Shown piece by piece: positions 16,977-24,676 of a DNA stretch of 64,000 bases (positions within the stretch are counted from its first letter, which is position 1; each line of letters begins with the position of its first letter). This DNA is from Flavisolibacter longurius. Its GTDB lineage: Bacteria; Bacteroidota; Bacteroidia; Chitinophagales; Chitinophagaceae. The notes beneath the pieces were generated by a model that was not told the DNA's origin, searched no databases, and saw nothing but the letters and a program-made list of their open reading frames with translations. Both the position numbers and the translations under genes were made by a program. The stretch spans positions 62,001 to 126,000 of the forward strand of contig JABUMY010000003.1 of the NCBI GenBank assembly GCA_013327885.1, in the 5' to 3' direction.

Positions 16977-17234
16977 ATGAAATATTCAGTACAGGTACAT
17001 GTTATGCCGTTGAAAGAATTACTGGACCCGCAAGGCAAGGCCGTTTTGGGTGGATTAAAAAACTTAGGACTCAGCGCCATTGAAGATGTAAGAGTGGGCA
17101 AGCATATCTCCCTGCAAATTGAAGCCGCTTCCGAAGAAGAAGCCCGCAGCCTTGCCGAAGAAGCAAGCAAGAAACTGCTTGCCAATGCCGTGATGGAATA
17201 TTACGAAATTGAAGTGCATGCGTTGAATGGTTGA
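16977..17234 (+). CDS. purS: Phosphoribosylformylglycinamidine synthase subunit PurS
   Basis: An 85-residue protein, the normal length for PurS. It bridges PurL and PurQ in the three-part FGAM synthase of purine biosynthesis, where glutamine-derived ammonia is added to FGAR. Recognised from KYSVQVHVMPLKELLDPQGKA, GLSAIEDVRVGKHI and LLANAVMEYYEIE. The start at MKYSVQ fits the family; a frame start nine codons upstream does not. PurL and PurQ are not adjacent. Its stop codon lies within the 8-bp array that separates it from rsmI. Confidence 0.93.
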   Translation: MKYSVQVHVMPLKELLDPQGKAVLGGLKNLGLSAIEDVRVGKHISLQIEAASEEEARSLAEEASKKLLANAVMEYYEIEVHALNG

Positions 17235-17281
17235 TAGGTTCTTATTGACTTGTCAACCTACCCACGTATCAACTTCTCAAC
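17230..17281. repeat. Head-to-head 8-bp array between purS and rsmI
   Basis: The whole purS-rsmI gap is made of 8-base units. On the left GTTGATAG and GTTCTTAT; on the right TTGTCAAC, CTACCCAC, GTATCAAC, TTCTCAAC, the inverted form. GTTGATA/TATCAAC pair across the centre. The array overlaps the purS stop and ends four bases before the rsmI ATG. Confidence 0.75.
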
Positions 17282-17285
17282 TGCC

Positions 17286-17951
17286 ATGCTTTACCTCGTT
17301 CCCACACCCATCGGCAACCTCAAAGACATTACCCTGCGGGCACTGGAAGTGCTGCAGGGTGTTGACCTGATCCTGGCCGAAGACACCCGTACGACCTCAA
17401 AGCTGCTGACGCACTACCAAATCCAAAAGCCGCTGTCGCCGTATCACCAGCACAACGAGCATAAAATTTTGCAGCACCTCGTTGATCAATTGCTCACCGG
17501 TAAAACCATGGCCGTTGTTACCGATGCCGGCACTCCTGCCATCAGCGATCCAGCTTTCCTTTTGGTGCGGGAATGCATCAAGAACGGCATCAAGGTCGAA
17601 TGCCTCCCCGGAGCGACAGCCTTTGTACCGGCGCTGGTCAACAGCGGTCTAACCACCAACCGCTTTGCCTTTGAAGGTTTTCTCCCCCTCAAAAAAGGCC
17701 GGCATACATTACTCACGCAATTGGCTACGGAAGAACGAACTCTTATTTTTTACGAAAGCCCGGTGCGACTTGTAAAAACCTTGGAAGACCTCATGCAGTA
17801 TTTTGGCGCCGACCGCAAATGCGCCGTCAGCCGCGAACTCACTAAGCTGTTTGAAGAAAATGCCCGGGGCACCCTGCAGGAAGTACACGATCACTTTAAA
17901 CAAAAAACCGTGAAAGGCGAGATCGTGATCGTGGTGGAAGGGAAGGCGTAG
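17286..17951 (+). CDS. rsmI: 16S rRNA (cytidine1402-2'-O)-methyltransferase RsmI
   Basis: A 221-residue SAM-dependent tetrapyrrole-methylase-fold enzyme that 2'-O-methylates C1402 of 16S rRNA in the decoding centre. The start MLYLVPTPIGNLKDIT is the classical N-terminus. Further motifs are ILAEDTRTTSKLL, VVTDAGTPAISDP, CLPGATAFVPALVNSGL and FEGFLPLKKG. It is shorter at the C-terminus than E. coli RsmI, as often seen in Bacteroidota. The stop codon runs straight into a GTTTGGG array. Confidence 0.95.
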   Translation: MLYLVPTPIGNLKDITLRALEVLQGVDLILAEDTRTTSKLLTHYQIQKPLSPYHQHNEHKILQHLVDQLLTGKTMAVVTDAGTPAISDPAFLLVRECIKNGIKVECLPGATAFVPALVNSGLTTNRFAFEGFLPLKKGRHTLLTQLATEERTLIFYESPVRLVKTLEDLMQYFGADRKCAVSRELTKLFEENARGTLQEVHDHFKQKTVKGEIVIVVEGKA

Positions 17952-17978
17952 TTTGGGGTTTGGCGTTTGGGGTTGGTT
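17951..17978. repeat. 7-bp array, GTTTGGN x4, at the rsmI stop codon
   Basis: Units gtttggg, gtttggc, gtttggg, gttggtt begin with the last base of the rsmI stop codon. Same unit as 42377-42411 and 44244-44278. Confidence 0.75.
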
Positions 17979-18027
17979 AGGCGGTAGTGTACTGCTTTTT
18001 TTGTTTGCTCTTCTGCATTTAAATAAT

Positions 18028-18107
18028 CCAATTATCACATTGTCGAATTACAGAATTACCGGATTGGCATATTCGCATATCCGCCCATTCTCATATCCGC
18101 ATATTTT
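18028..18107. repeat. 8-bp degenerate array, CATATCCG-like x10
   Basis: Ten units of 8 bases in one phase: ccaattat, cacattgt, cgaattac, agaattac, cggattgg, catattcg, catatccg, cccattct, catatccg, catatttt. The centre NNNATTNN or NNTATCNN is kept and the flanks drift gradually, as if copied stepwise. It lies between rsmI and the fatty-acid oxidation gene. Confidence 0.75.
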
Positions 18108-18185
18108 CTCTTTTCCTCGTTTGCATTCTTGCCCATTCTTTTCCTATCTTCACGGTAATGGTTGTTTAACTAACTAATTTAAGCT

Positions 18186-20567
18186 ATGAGCAAACGAATC
18201 ATCAAAAAGGTTGCAGTTTTAGGAAGCGGCGTTATGGGTTCCCGCATTGCCTGTCATTTTGCAGGCATCGGGCTGCAGGTACTGTTGTTGGACATTGTAC
18301 CGGCAGAAGAGAAAGAAAGTACCGACAAAGCACAGCGCAATAAGATCGTTAACGGTTCGCTGGAAGCGGCCCTCAAAAGTAATCCTTCACCGGTGTTTAC
18401 AAAAGAGGTGGTAAAGCGCATCGCTACCGGCAATTTTGATGATAACCTGAAAGAAATATCCGGGTACGATTGGGTGATCGAAGTAGTGGTGGAACGCCTC
18501 GATATCAAGCAACAACTGTATGAAAAAGTAGAAGCTTTTCGCAAGCCCGGCACCCTTATCACCACCAATACGTCGGGCATTCCCATTCACCTGCTGACAC
18601 AGGGTAGAGGCGAGGATTTTAAAAAACATTTCTGCGGAACGCACTTTTTTAACCCGCCGCGTTACCTGCGCCTGCTGGAGATCATTCCCTCTCCCGAAAC
18701 AAGCCCCGAAGTCGTCGACTTCCTGCTGCACTACGGTGATCTTTATTTGGGCAAAACAACCGTTCTGGCCAAAGACACTCCCGCCTTTATTGCCAACCGC
18801 ATTGGCGTGTTTGGCATCATGGCCATTTTTGGTGCCGTTGAAAAACTCGGGCTTACCATCGACGAAGTGGATGCCCTGACAGGTCCGATTATTGGCCGGC
18901 CCAAATCAGCAACGTTCCGCACTGCCGATGTGGTAGGCATCGATACCTTAGTGAACGTGGCCAAAGGCGTGGCGGAAAACTGTCCCGAAGATGAACAGCG
19001 GGCAGTGTTTGCCATTCCTTCCTGGCTGACCAAAATGGTAGAAAATAAGTGGCTGGGTGATAAAACAGGACAGGGCTTTTTCAAAAAAACTAGAGGCGAA
19101 AAAGGGGAGAAGGAGATTCTCACCCTGAACCTGCAAACGCTGGAATACGCACCGCGGCAAAAAGCAAAATTTGCATCGGTGGATGCGGCCAAAGCAGTTG
19201 ACGACCTGAAGCAGCGCCTGAAAATGCTGGTCAGCGGGCAAGACAAAGCGGGAGAATTTTACCGCCAGTTTCACTATGGTTTGTTCTCTTATATTTCGCA
19301 CCGCATTCCTGAGATCAGCGACGAAGTGTACCGCATCGATGATGCGATGAAAGCGGGCTTTGGCTGGGAGATCGGTGCGTTTGAAAGCTGGGATGTGCTG
19401 GGTGTGGAACGGACCGTTAAAGCAGCGAAAGAAGCGGGTTACAGCATTGCACCCTGGGTGGAGGAAATGCTGGCGGCCGGCAACAAAACCTTTTACAAAG
19501 TAGAAGGCGGAAAAACACTGGTTTACGATCCGTCTGCCAAACAATACAAAGCGGTGCCGGGCGGCGATGCCTTTATCGTCTTAAGCAATTACAGTGATAA
19601 GCTGGTATGGAAGAACAACAGCAGCCGTGTGTACGATATTGGCGACGGCGTGCTGGGATTGCAATGGAGCACCAAGATGAACACCATGGGCGGTGATGTG
19701 CTGACCGGTATTAGCAAAGCCATTGAGCTGGCTGAAAAAAATTCCAAGGGCCTGGTGATTGCCAACGAAGGCGGGGCTTTTAGTGCCGGCGCCAACGTAG
19801 GCATGATCTTCATGTTCGCCATTGAGCAGGAGTGGGATGAATTGGACATGGCCATCCGCCTGTTTCAAAATACGATGATGCGTTGCCGTTATTCTGCTGT
19901 TCCGGTGGTGGTAGCGCCGCATGGACTGGCCCTTGGCGGTGCCTGCGAAATGAGCCTTCATAGCGACAAGGTGTGTGCTGCGGCAGAAACCTATACCGGT
20001 CTGGTTGAACTGGGTGTGGGCCTGATCCCCGGTGGTGGTGGTACCAAGGAGTTTGTGCTGCGAGCCTCCGATGAGATGCACGAAGATGAACCCGAGACCA
20101 TCACGCTAAAGAATCGCTTTCTCACCATTGCCACGGCCAAGGTGGCCACCTCGGCACACGAAGCTTACCAGTTGGGCATCTACCGCAAAGGACTGGATGA
20201 AGTGGTGATGAATGGAGATCGCCGGGTGCAGGAAGCCAAAAAATCAGTGATCGAATTGTACGACAGTGGCTATGTAACACCGGTACAGCGCAAAGATGTA
20301 AAAGCTCTGGGCCGCGGTGCGCTGGGTGCTCTTTATTCGGGCATCAACGGCATGTGGAAAGCCGGTTACGCTACGGAACACGATGCACTGGTGGCCCGCA
20401 AGCTGGCGTATGTTATGTGCGGCGGTGACTTGAGTGAGGCATCGCTTGTCAGCGAACAATATTTGTTAGACCTGGAACGGGAAGCCTTTCTTTCCCTCTG
20501 CGGTGAACGCAAGACGCAGGAACGCATTCAGTCGGTGCTCAAAGGCGGCAAGCCCATTCGCAACTAG
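18186..20567 (+). CDS. 3-hydroxyacyl-CoA dehydrogenase / enoyl-CoA hydratase fusion
   Basis: A 793-residue bifunctional beta-oxidation enzyme. Order is dehydrogenase first, hydratase last, the reverse of E. coli FadB. The NAD site is VAVLGSGVMGSRIACHFAG at the N-terminus; GTHFFNPPRYLRLLEIIP (about residue 147) carries the catalytic His region, followed by the HCDH C-terminal domains. From about residue 480 a crotonase-like domain follows, with the oxyanion-hole segments NEGGAFSAGANVG and GLALGGACEMSLHSD, then ELGVGLIPGGGGTKEF. Substrates would be enoyl-CoA, hydroxyacyl-CoA and NAD in the cytoplasm. The thiolase partner is not in the window. Confidence 0.92.
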   Translation: MSKRIIKKVAVLGSGVMGSRIACHFAGIGLQVLLLDIVPAEEKESTDKAQRNKIVNGSLEAALKSNPSPVFTKEVVKRIATGNFDDNLKEISGYDWVIEVVVERLDIKQQLYEKVEAFRKPGTLITTNTSGIPIHLLTQGRGEDFKKHFCGTHFFNPPRYLRLLEIIPSPETSPEVVDFLLHYGDLYLGKTTVLAKDTPAFIANRIGVFGIMAIFGAVEKLGLTIDEVDALTGPIIGRPKSATFRTADVVGIDTLVNVAKGVAENCPEDEQRAVFAIPSWLTKMVENKWLGDKTGQGFFKKTRGEKGEKEILTLNLQTLEYAPRQKAKFASVDAAKAVDDLKQRLKMLVSGQDKAGEFYRQFHYGLFSYISHRIPEISDEVYRIDDAMKAGFGWEIGAFESWDVLGVERTVKAAKEAGYSIAPWVEEMLAAGNKTFYKVEGGKTLVYDPSAKQYKAVPGGDAFIVLSNYSDKLVWKNNSSRVYDIGDGVLGLQWSTKMNTMGGDVLTGISKAIELAEKNSKGLVIANEGGAFSAGANVGMIFMFAIEQEWDELDMAIRLFQNTMMRCRYSAVPVVVAPHGLALGGACEMSLHSDKVCAAAETYTGLVELGVGLIPGGGGTKEFVLRASDEMHEDEPETITLKNRFLTIATAKVATSAHEAYQLGIYRKGLDEVVMNGDRRVQEAKKSVIELYDSGYVTPVQRKDVKALGRGALGALYSGINGMWKAGYATEHDALVARKLAYVMCGGDLSEASLVSEQYLLDLEREAFLSLCGERKTQERIQSVLKGGKPIRN

Positions 20568-20573
20568 GACATG

Positions 20574-20664
20574 AAACGTCAAACGAGAGACGAGAAACGT
20601 CAGCCAAGAAACTACAAACCACAAACTACAAACGGTAAATGGTAAACCGTAAACTTTAAACGGA
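20574..20664. repeat. 7-bp degenerate array, AAACNNN x13
   Basis: Thirteen 7-bp units without a phase slip fill the space between the preceding stop codon and the terminator: aaacgtc, aaacgag, agacgag, aaacgtc, agccaag, aaactac, aaaccac, aaactac, aaacggt, aaatggt, aaaccgt, aaacttt, aaacgga. The last unit forms part of the left arm of the terminator stem. Confidence 0.88.
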
Positions 20665-20691
20665 AGAACTGTTAAGGCTCTTCCGTTTTTT
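20659..20691 (+). terminator. Intrinsic terminator after the beta-oxidation fusion gene
   Basis: AACGGAAGA (20659-20667) pairs with TCTTCCGTT (20679-20687) and runs into a T-tract. The left arm overlaps the last AAACNNN unit of the adjoining array. Confidence 0.85.
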
Positions 20692-20795
20692 ATTTCCTGT
20701 AGCAAAGAATACTTCGCGTAAATTAGAGAAGCGTAAAACGAGGGCAACTTAATCTCATGTCCCACATTTGCCGTTTTGCGTTCAAGCCTTCCTGT

Positions 20796-21857
20796 ATGCG
20801 CTTTAAAAAGGTATTCCTCTACCGGCTTTACCTGGTAACGGTCATTGCCCTAATCTGGGTCCTGTTCAGCATCCTGATGCTGTACAACATCGTGGAGGTG
20901 GACAAAGAATTGCTGCGCACAAGGCGGCTCAGTTTTTTTTCGCTGGCCTTTGCCATCATTGGTTTTATTGTTGCCGGTGCCGAAGCGTTTTACCTGAAAA
21001 ATGCGTTTCGCCGTTTCCCGCTTTGGTTGTCCACCATCCTGCGCATGGCGATAACTTTTTGCCTTTTCCTGGCGGCTTCCCTGCTTTTTCTTTCGCTGTA
21101 TTTTGTCTTTCGCTACAACGGCAGCTTTGCCGAGTTTACGGATATCTATGTTGAAAAAATTGTGTTTACGCCCAGCTTTTTGGTGTTCATGATCGACCTC
21201 GGTGTGTTGTCCTTTCTTTCCATCATGATCCTGGAGATTTCCGACAAATATGGTCCCGGTGGCATCCGCAATCTTTTGTGGGGACGGTACAACAAGCCCC
21301 GCCAGGAAAACCGCATTTTTCTTTTCCTCGACATTAATGATTCCACTTCCATTGCAGAGCGGCTTGGGCATGAACGGTATTTCAGTATGCTCAAAGATTT
21401 TTTTGCCGACATCACTGACCCAATCCTGGAGAACAAGGGAAGTATTTACCAGTATGTTGGCGATGAGGTCAGCATATCGTGGCACAACACGCCGGAGAAC
21501 AAATACCGCTGTCTCCATTTTGTAAAACAGGCGGTGGAAGCCCTTGACCTGCGGGAAGGCCATTACCTGCAGGCCTATGGCTTTGTGCCCCGCTTTAAGA
21601 CCGGTATTCATGCCGGCGATGTAACGGCAGGTTATATCGGCATTATTAAGAAAGAACTGGTATTTAGTGGCGACACGCTGAACACAACGGCACGCATCCG
21701 CAGCCTTTGCAATGAACTGGGTTATTCCTATGTTATGACCAACGATTTTTTGGGAGGAATGCAAAATACCAACGGTTTTGTGATCCGCGAGATCGGCGAG
21801 ACCGGCTTTCGCGGCCGCGAAGAAAAAGAGCAGCTTTTTTCACTCCAGTTTTCCTGA
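20796..21857 (+). CDS. Membrane-bound class III adenylate/guanylate cyclase
   Basis: A 353-residue signalling enzyme (start MRFKKVFLYRL; a longer frame from 20757 is possible). Four membrane helices fill the first 150 residues. The class III cyclase domain follows: FLFLDINDSTSIAERLGHE with the first metal Asp, YQYVGDEVSISW with the second, TGIHAGDVTAGYIG, and NTTARIRSLC with the transition-state Asn and Arg. It should produce a cyclic nucleotide from ATP or GTP at the inner membrane; the nucleotide cannot be told by eye. No regulator or effector gene is adjacent. Confidence 0.87.
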   Translation: MRFKKVFLYRLYLVTVIALIWVLFSILMLYNIVEVDKELLRTRRLSFFSLAFAIIGFIVAGAEAFYLKNAFRRFPLWLSTILRMAITFCLFLAASLLFLSLYFVFRYNGSFAEFTDIYVEKIVFTPSFLVFMIDLGVLSFLSIMILEISDKYGPGGIRNLLWGRYNKPRQENRIFLFLDINDSTSIAERLGHERYFSMLKDFFADITDPILENKGSIYQYVGDEVSISWHNTPENKYRCLHFVKQAVEALDLREGHYLQAYGFVPRFKTGIHAGDVTAGYIGIIKKELVFSGDTLNTTARIRSLCNELGYSYVMTNDFLGGMQNTNGFVIREIGETGFRGREEKEQLFSLQFS

Positions 21858-21901
21858 CCTCTCTTTTAGACTGTGAATATTTACAAGCCAATTACCAGCT
21901 A

Positions 21902-21943
21902 ACCAACTACTCTCTACTCACCACTCACCATTCACCACTCACG
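21902..21943. repeat. 7-bp degenerate array, NNTCACC x6
   Basis: Units accaact, actctct, actcacc, actcacc, attcacc, actcacg lie between two convergent genes. The core is the same as at 15971-15998. Confidence 0.65.
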
Positions 21944-21944
21944 A

Positions 21945-22376
21945 TTAAATGTCCGCTTCCAATTTAACAGCCTCCGTACCCGGTCCGGCTTCATCTGAAA
22001 AAGCGGCCTGGCTAATGGTTGTTCCATCGCGGTAAATGACCGAATACGAGGCGTTCAGCTTTTGATGACTATTCAGCACGGGGTAAGCTTTTTCTACGAT
22101 CAGCCGGTTGTCATGCAGCGGGAAATCAGCAAGGGAGCGGACCGGGCAAATGCTGTCCCATACTAGTTTTTGCTCACCCGTTTTGTAGTTGATGATCCGT
22201 ACCTGCAGCCGCAATTCGGCCTTTACATTCGCTACCTGAGAGCCGGCATAATTGCGGGCCGCAAAAATTTCGTACACGGCTTTTTTTTGTTGCGGTATCT
22301 CCGGTTCGCCGGCAGGGTTTTCCTGCTTGCAGGCAGCTAATAAAAAGAGAAAGAAAAGACCGGCAGCGAATTTCAT
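21945..22376 (-). CDS. Hypothetical lipoprotein
   Basis: A 143-residue protein with a lipoprotein signal (MKFAAGLFFLFLLAACKQ; lipobox LAAC). The start is chosen because the in-frame start 21 codons upstream would bury the signal. The mature part contains ANVKAELRLQVRIINYKTGE and KAYPVLNSHQKLNASYSVIYRDG, an all-beta pattern. I do not recognise a family. The gene is convergent with the cyclase and divergent from the metzincin gene. Envelope location is inferred from the signal alone. Confidence 0.65.
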   Translation of the reverse strand: MKFAAGLFFLFLLAACKQENPAGEPEIPQQKKAVYEIFAARNYAGSQVANVKAELRLQVRIINYKTGEQKLVWDSICPVRSLADFPLHDNRLIVEKAYPVLNSHQKLNASYSVIYRDGTTISQAAFSDEAGPGTEAVKLEADI

Positions 22377-22513
22377 GTCCTGTTTTTTACAAATAAAACT
22401 GATCCGTTTTTCGCCTCCAACGGAAATGGTATGAAGCACCCAAATAGCGTGATGAACCGCAAGGAAAAGCCACTGCCCTTGTTCACGCAGCCGATCTTTG
22501 TTATTTTACACCA

Positions 22514-23197
22514 ATGGGAGAAGCGGAGATCAGTCAAAACACCCTTACTATTTATTCGCACCTGGTATGTTACGGCAATGCCGCCAGCCAGGCTATTACG
22601 GAACAGATACGCGAGGAGATAGAAGCGATGTGGAACGAACCGCAAGGAAAGGTGTTCCTGGCCGGTCAAACCTACCTGGTGCAGTTTCGCATTAGCGCCG
22701 AACTAAAGTCCGGGGTAACAGAAATGGAAGTGTTGCAAAACGTGGATCCGCGCAATAACTATTTCCGCATCGAAGAATTTGTGCACGGCAGTATTTCATT
22801 TGTCGATGGACTGGGTTGCAACAGCGGTTATTTTCTTCTCGAAAATTTATACAAAGGCTCCACCACGGCTGCTCACGAGTACGGACATACGTTAGGACTC
22901 AATCACCCCTACAACCTGGATATCCGTGGAACCGGTGTACCGGGTATTATGTATCCCCGCGGAACCCTGGTGGACCCGGAATACCAATACGACCCGGCCG
23001 TGCCTGCCGGCTTGAAAGGAGGAACCATGCACCCGATGTACCGGAAGGTAAAACAAGAAGACATTGATGGCATCCGGCTCCATCGACTGCAGTTTATCCA
23101 GAACAGGGCAAAAGTTGGCGAGTTTACCAATATCTACCACTGGAACCATGCTGCCACAGGCCCGGAAAACTTTTTGCCGCCGCCCATCCTTGGCTAG
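22514..23197 (+). CDS. Metzincin-type zinc metalloprotease
   Basis: A 227-residue protein carrying the full metzincin zinc signature HEYGHTLGLNH (about residue 122), with three His ligands and the catalytic Glu. A Met-turn follows as PGIMYPRG about 25 residues later. These two features identify the fold with confidence. There is no signal peptide at MGEAEISQNT, which is odd because metzincins are normally secreted. The tail ends NFLPPPILG. The substrate is unknown. An intracellular role or non-classical export are both possible; a missed upstream signal is unlikely because the upstream frame holds no hydrophobic stretch. Confidence 0.75.
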   Translation: MGEAEISQNTLTIYSHLVCYGNAASQAITEQIREEIEAMWNEPQGKVFLAGQTYLVQFRISAELKSGVTEMEVLQNVDPRNNYFRIEEFVHGSISFVDGLGCNSGYFLLENLYKGSTTAAHEYGHTLGLNHPYNLDIRGTGVPGIMYPRGTLVDPEYQYDPAVPAGLKGGTMHPMYRKVKQEDIDGIRLHRLQFIQNRAKVGEFTNIYHWNHAATGPENFLPPPILG

Positions 23198-23307
23198 TGC
23201 GCTTGCCATTTTTCCTGTTATCACACCGCTCATACAATAGCTAGGCCTGCAGCAACTCCCGTCGTTTTTTCGTGCTACATTGGGATACTCCTAAAAGTAT
23301 TCTGTTT

Positions 23308-24666
23308 ATGAAACGACTCCTGTTTTTCCTGGGAGCTGCGGCCACCTTAACAGCATCGGCGCAGCCCCGACTTCCCAAAGATTATTCCTGGCAGAAACTG
23401 CCCAATGGTCTTGAAGTGGTGGTGATCGAAAACCACAAAGTGCCGCTGGCCACCATCGAAATTGCCGTGAAGAACGGTGCGTATACCGAAGGACCCGAAT
23501 ACAGTGGGCTTTCGCACCTGTTCGAGCACATGTTTTTCAAAGCCAACAATGCTTATCCCGACCAGGAAAAATTCCTGAAGCGTACGCAGGAGTTGGGCGC
23601 CATGTGGAATGGCACTACCGGCACTGAACGGGTGAACTATTATTTTACGTTTAATCGCGACAGCCTGGAAGCCGGCCTGCAGTTTATGAATGCGGCTATC
23701 CGCTACCCGATCTACCGTGAAGAGGACATGCAAAAAGAGCGGCCTGTCGTGGATGGCGAATTTCAGCGGGCTGAAAGCGACCCAGGATTTCAATTGTACT
23801 ATGAAAGCGGGAAAAGAGTGTGGGGCGACCTGTTCACACGCAAAAATCCCATCGGCGATCACGATATCATCAACTCGGCCACACCGGCAAAAATGATGGT
23901 CATCAAAGAAAAATATTACGTGCCCAACAACTCGCTGTTGGTGATAGCCGGCGACGTAGAACCGGCCAAAGCGTTTGCCCTGGCAAAACAGATCTTTGGC
24001 GACTGGCAGCCGTCGGACATGGACCCGCACCAGAAATACCCCGTGCCTGAATTCCCGGCCTTGCAGCAAACCGAATACTTCATCAAAGAATCTTCCATTG
24101 CCAAAACACCGCAGATGATGTTTGTATGGCACGGTCCGGATACCCGCAACGATTCGGTGGCCACCATTGCCGCCGATGTTTTCTCCAAAGTGCTTTCGCT
24201 TAATTCATCCAAATGGGCGCAAAGCCTGCTGGAAAAAGGCCTGGCCTCTTCCGCCAATGTCAGCTATCAAACCAACCGCTACACAGGTCCCATTGTGGTG
24301 TCGGTGACGCCAATTGCCGATAAGATGGAAGCCTGTTACAAAGAGGTGTTGAACCAAATGGCACAGTGGAGCAATGCTGATTATTTCAGTGAGTTGGAAC
24401 TAAAAAGAGCGAAAGAAGGGCTGAAGCGACAACAGATCAGGGCCAATGAAAAACCTTCCGATCTTTCCAAAACGCTTACCTACCACTGGACAAGCACCTC
24501 GCTCAATTATTTCACCGATTATTTTGAAGCAATGGACAAGGTGACCAAAAAGGATATTCTTGACTATGTGAACCGGTACGTCAAGGGAAAACCTTATGTG
24601 GCTGGCTTGATCATCAATCCCGAGATGAACAAAAGCCTCAATCCTTCTGCTTATTTTAAAAACTAA
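23308..24666 (+). CDS. M16 family zinc peptidase, catalytic subunit
   Basis: A 452-residue exported peptidase starting MKRLLFFLGAAATLTASAQ (signal peptide). The inverted zinc motif HLFEHMFF near residue 70 and the downstream catalytic-domain Glu segment VVDGEFQRAESD mark an active M16 (pitrilysin/processing peptidase) protein. The length fits one half of an M16 dimer. The gene immediately downstream encodes a related protein without the motif, so the two probably form an active/inactive heterodimer in the periplasm that degrades small peptides. The gap between them is ten bases. Confidence 0.92.
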   Translation: MKRLLFFLGAAATLTASAQPRLPKDYSWQKLPNGLEVVVIENHKVPLATIEIAVKNGAYTEGPEYSGLSHLFEHMFFKANNAYPDQEKFLKRTQELGAMWNGTTGTERVNYYFTFNRDSLEAGLQFMNAAIRYPIYREEDMQKERPVVDGEFQRAESDPGFQLYYESGKRVWGDLFTRKNPIGDHDIINSATPAKMMVIKEKYYVPNNSLLVIAGDVEPAKAFALAKQIFGDWQPSDMDPHQKYPVPEFPALQQTEYFIKESSIAKTPQMMFVWHGPDTRNDSVATIAADVFSKVLSLNSSKWAQSLLEKGLASSANVSYQTNRYTGPIVVSVTPIADKMEACYKEVLNQMAQWSNADYFSELELKRAKEGLKRQQIRANEKPSDLSKTLTYHWTSTSLNYFTDYFEAMDKVTKKDILDYVNRYVKGKPYVAGLIINPEMNKSLNPSAYFKN

Positions 24667-24676
24667 ATCCCTGGTC

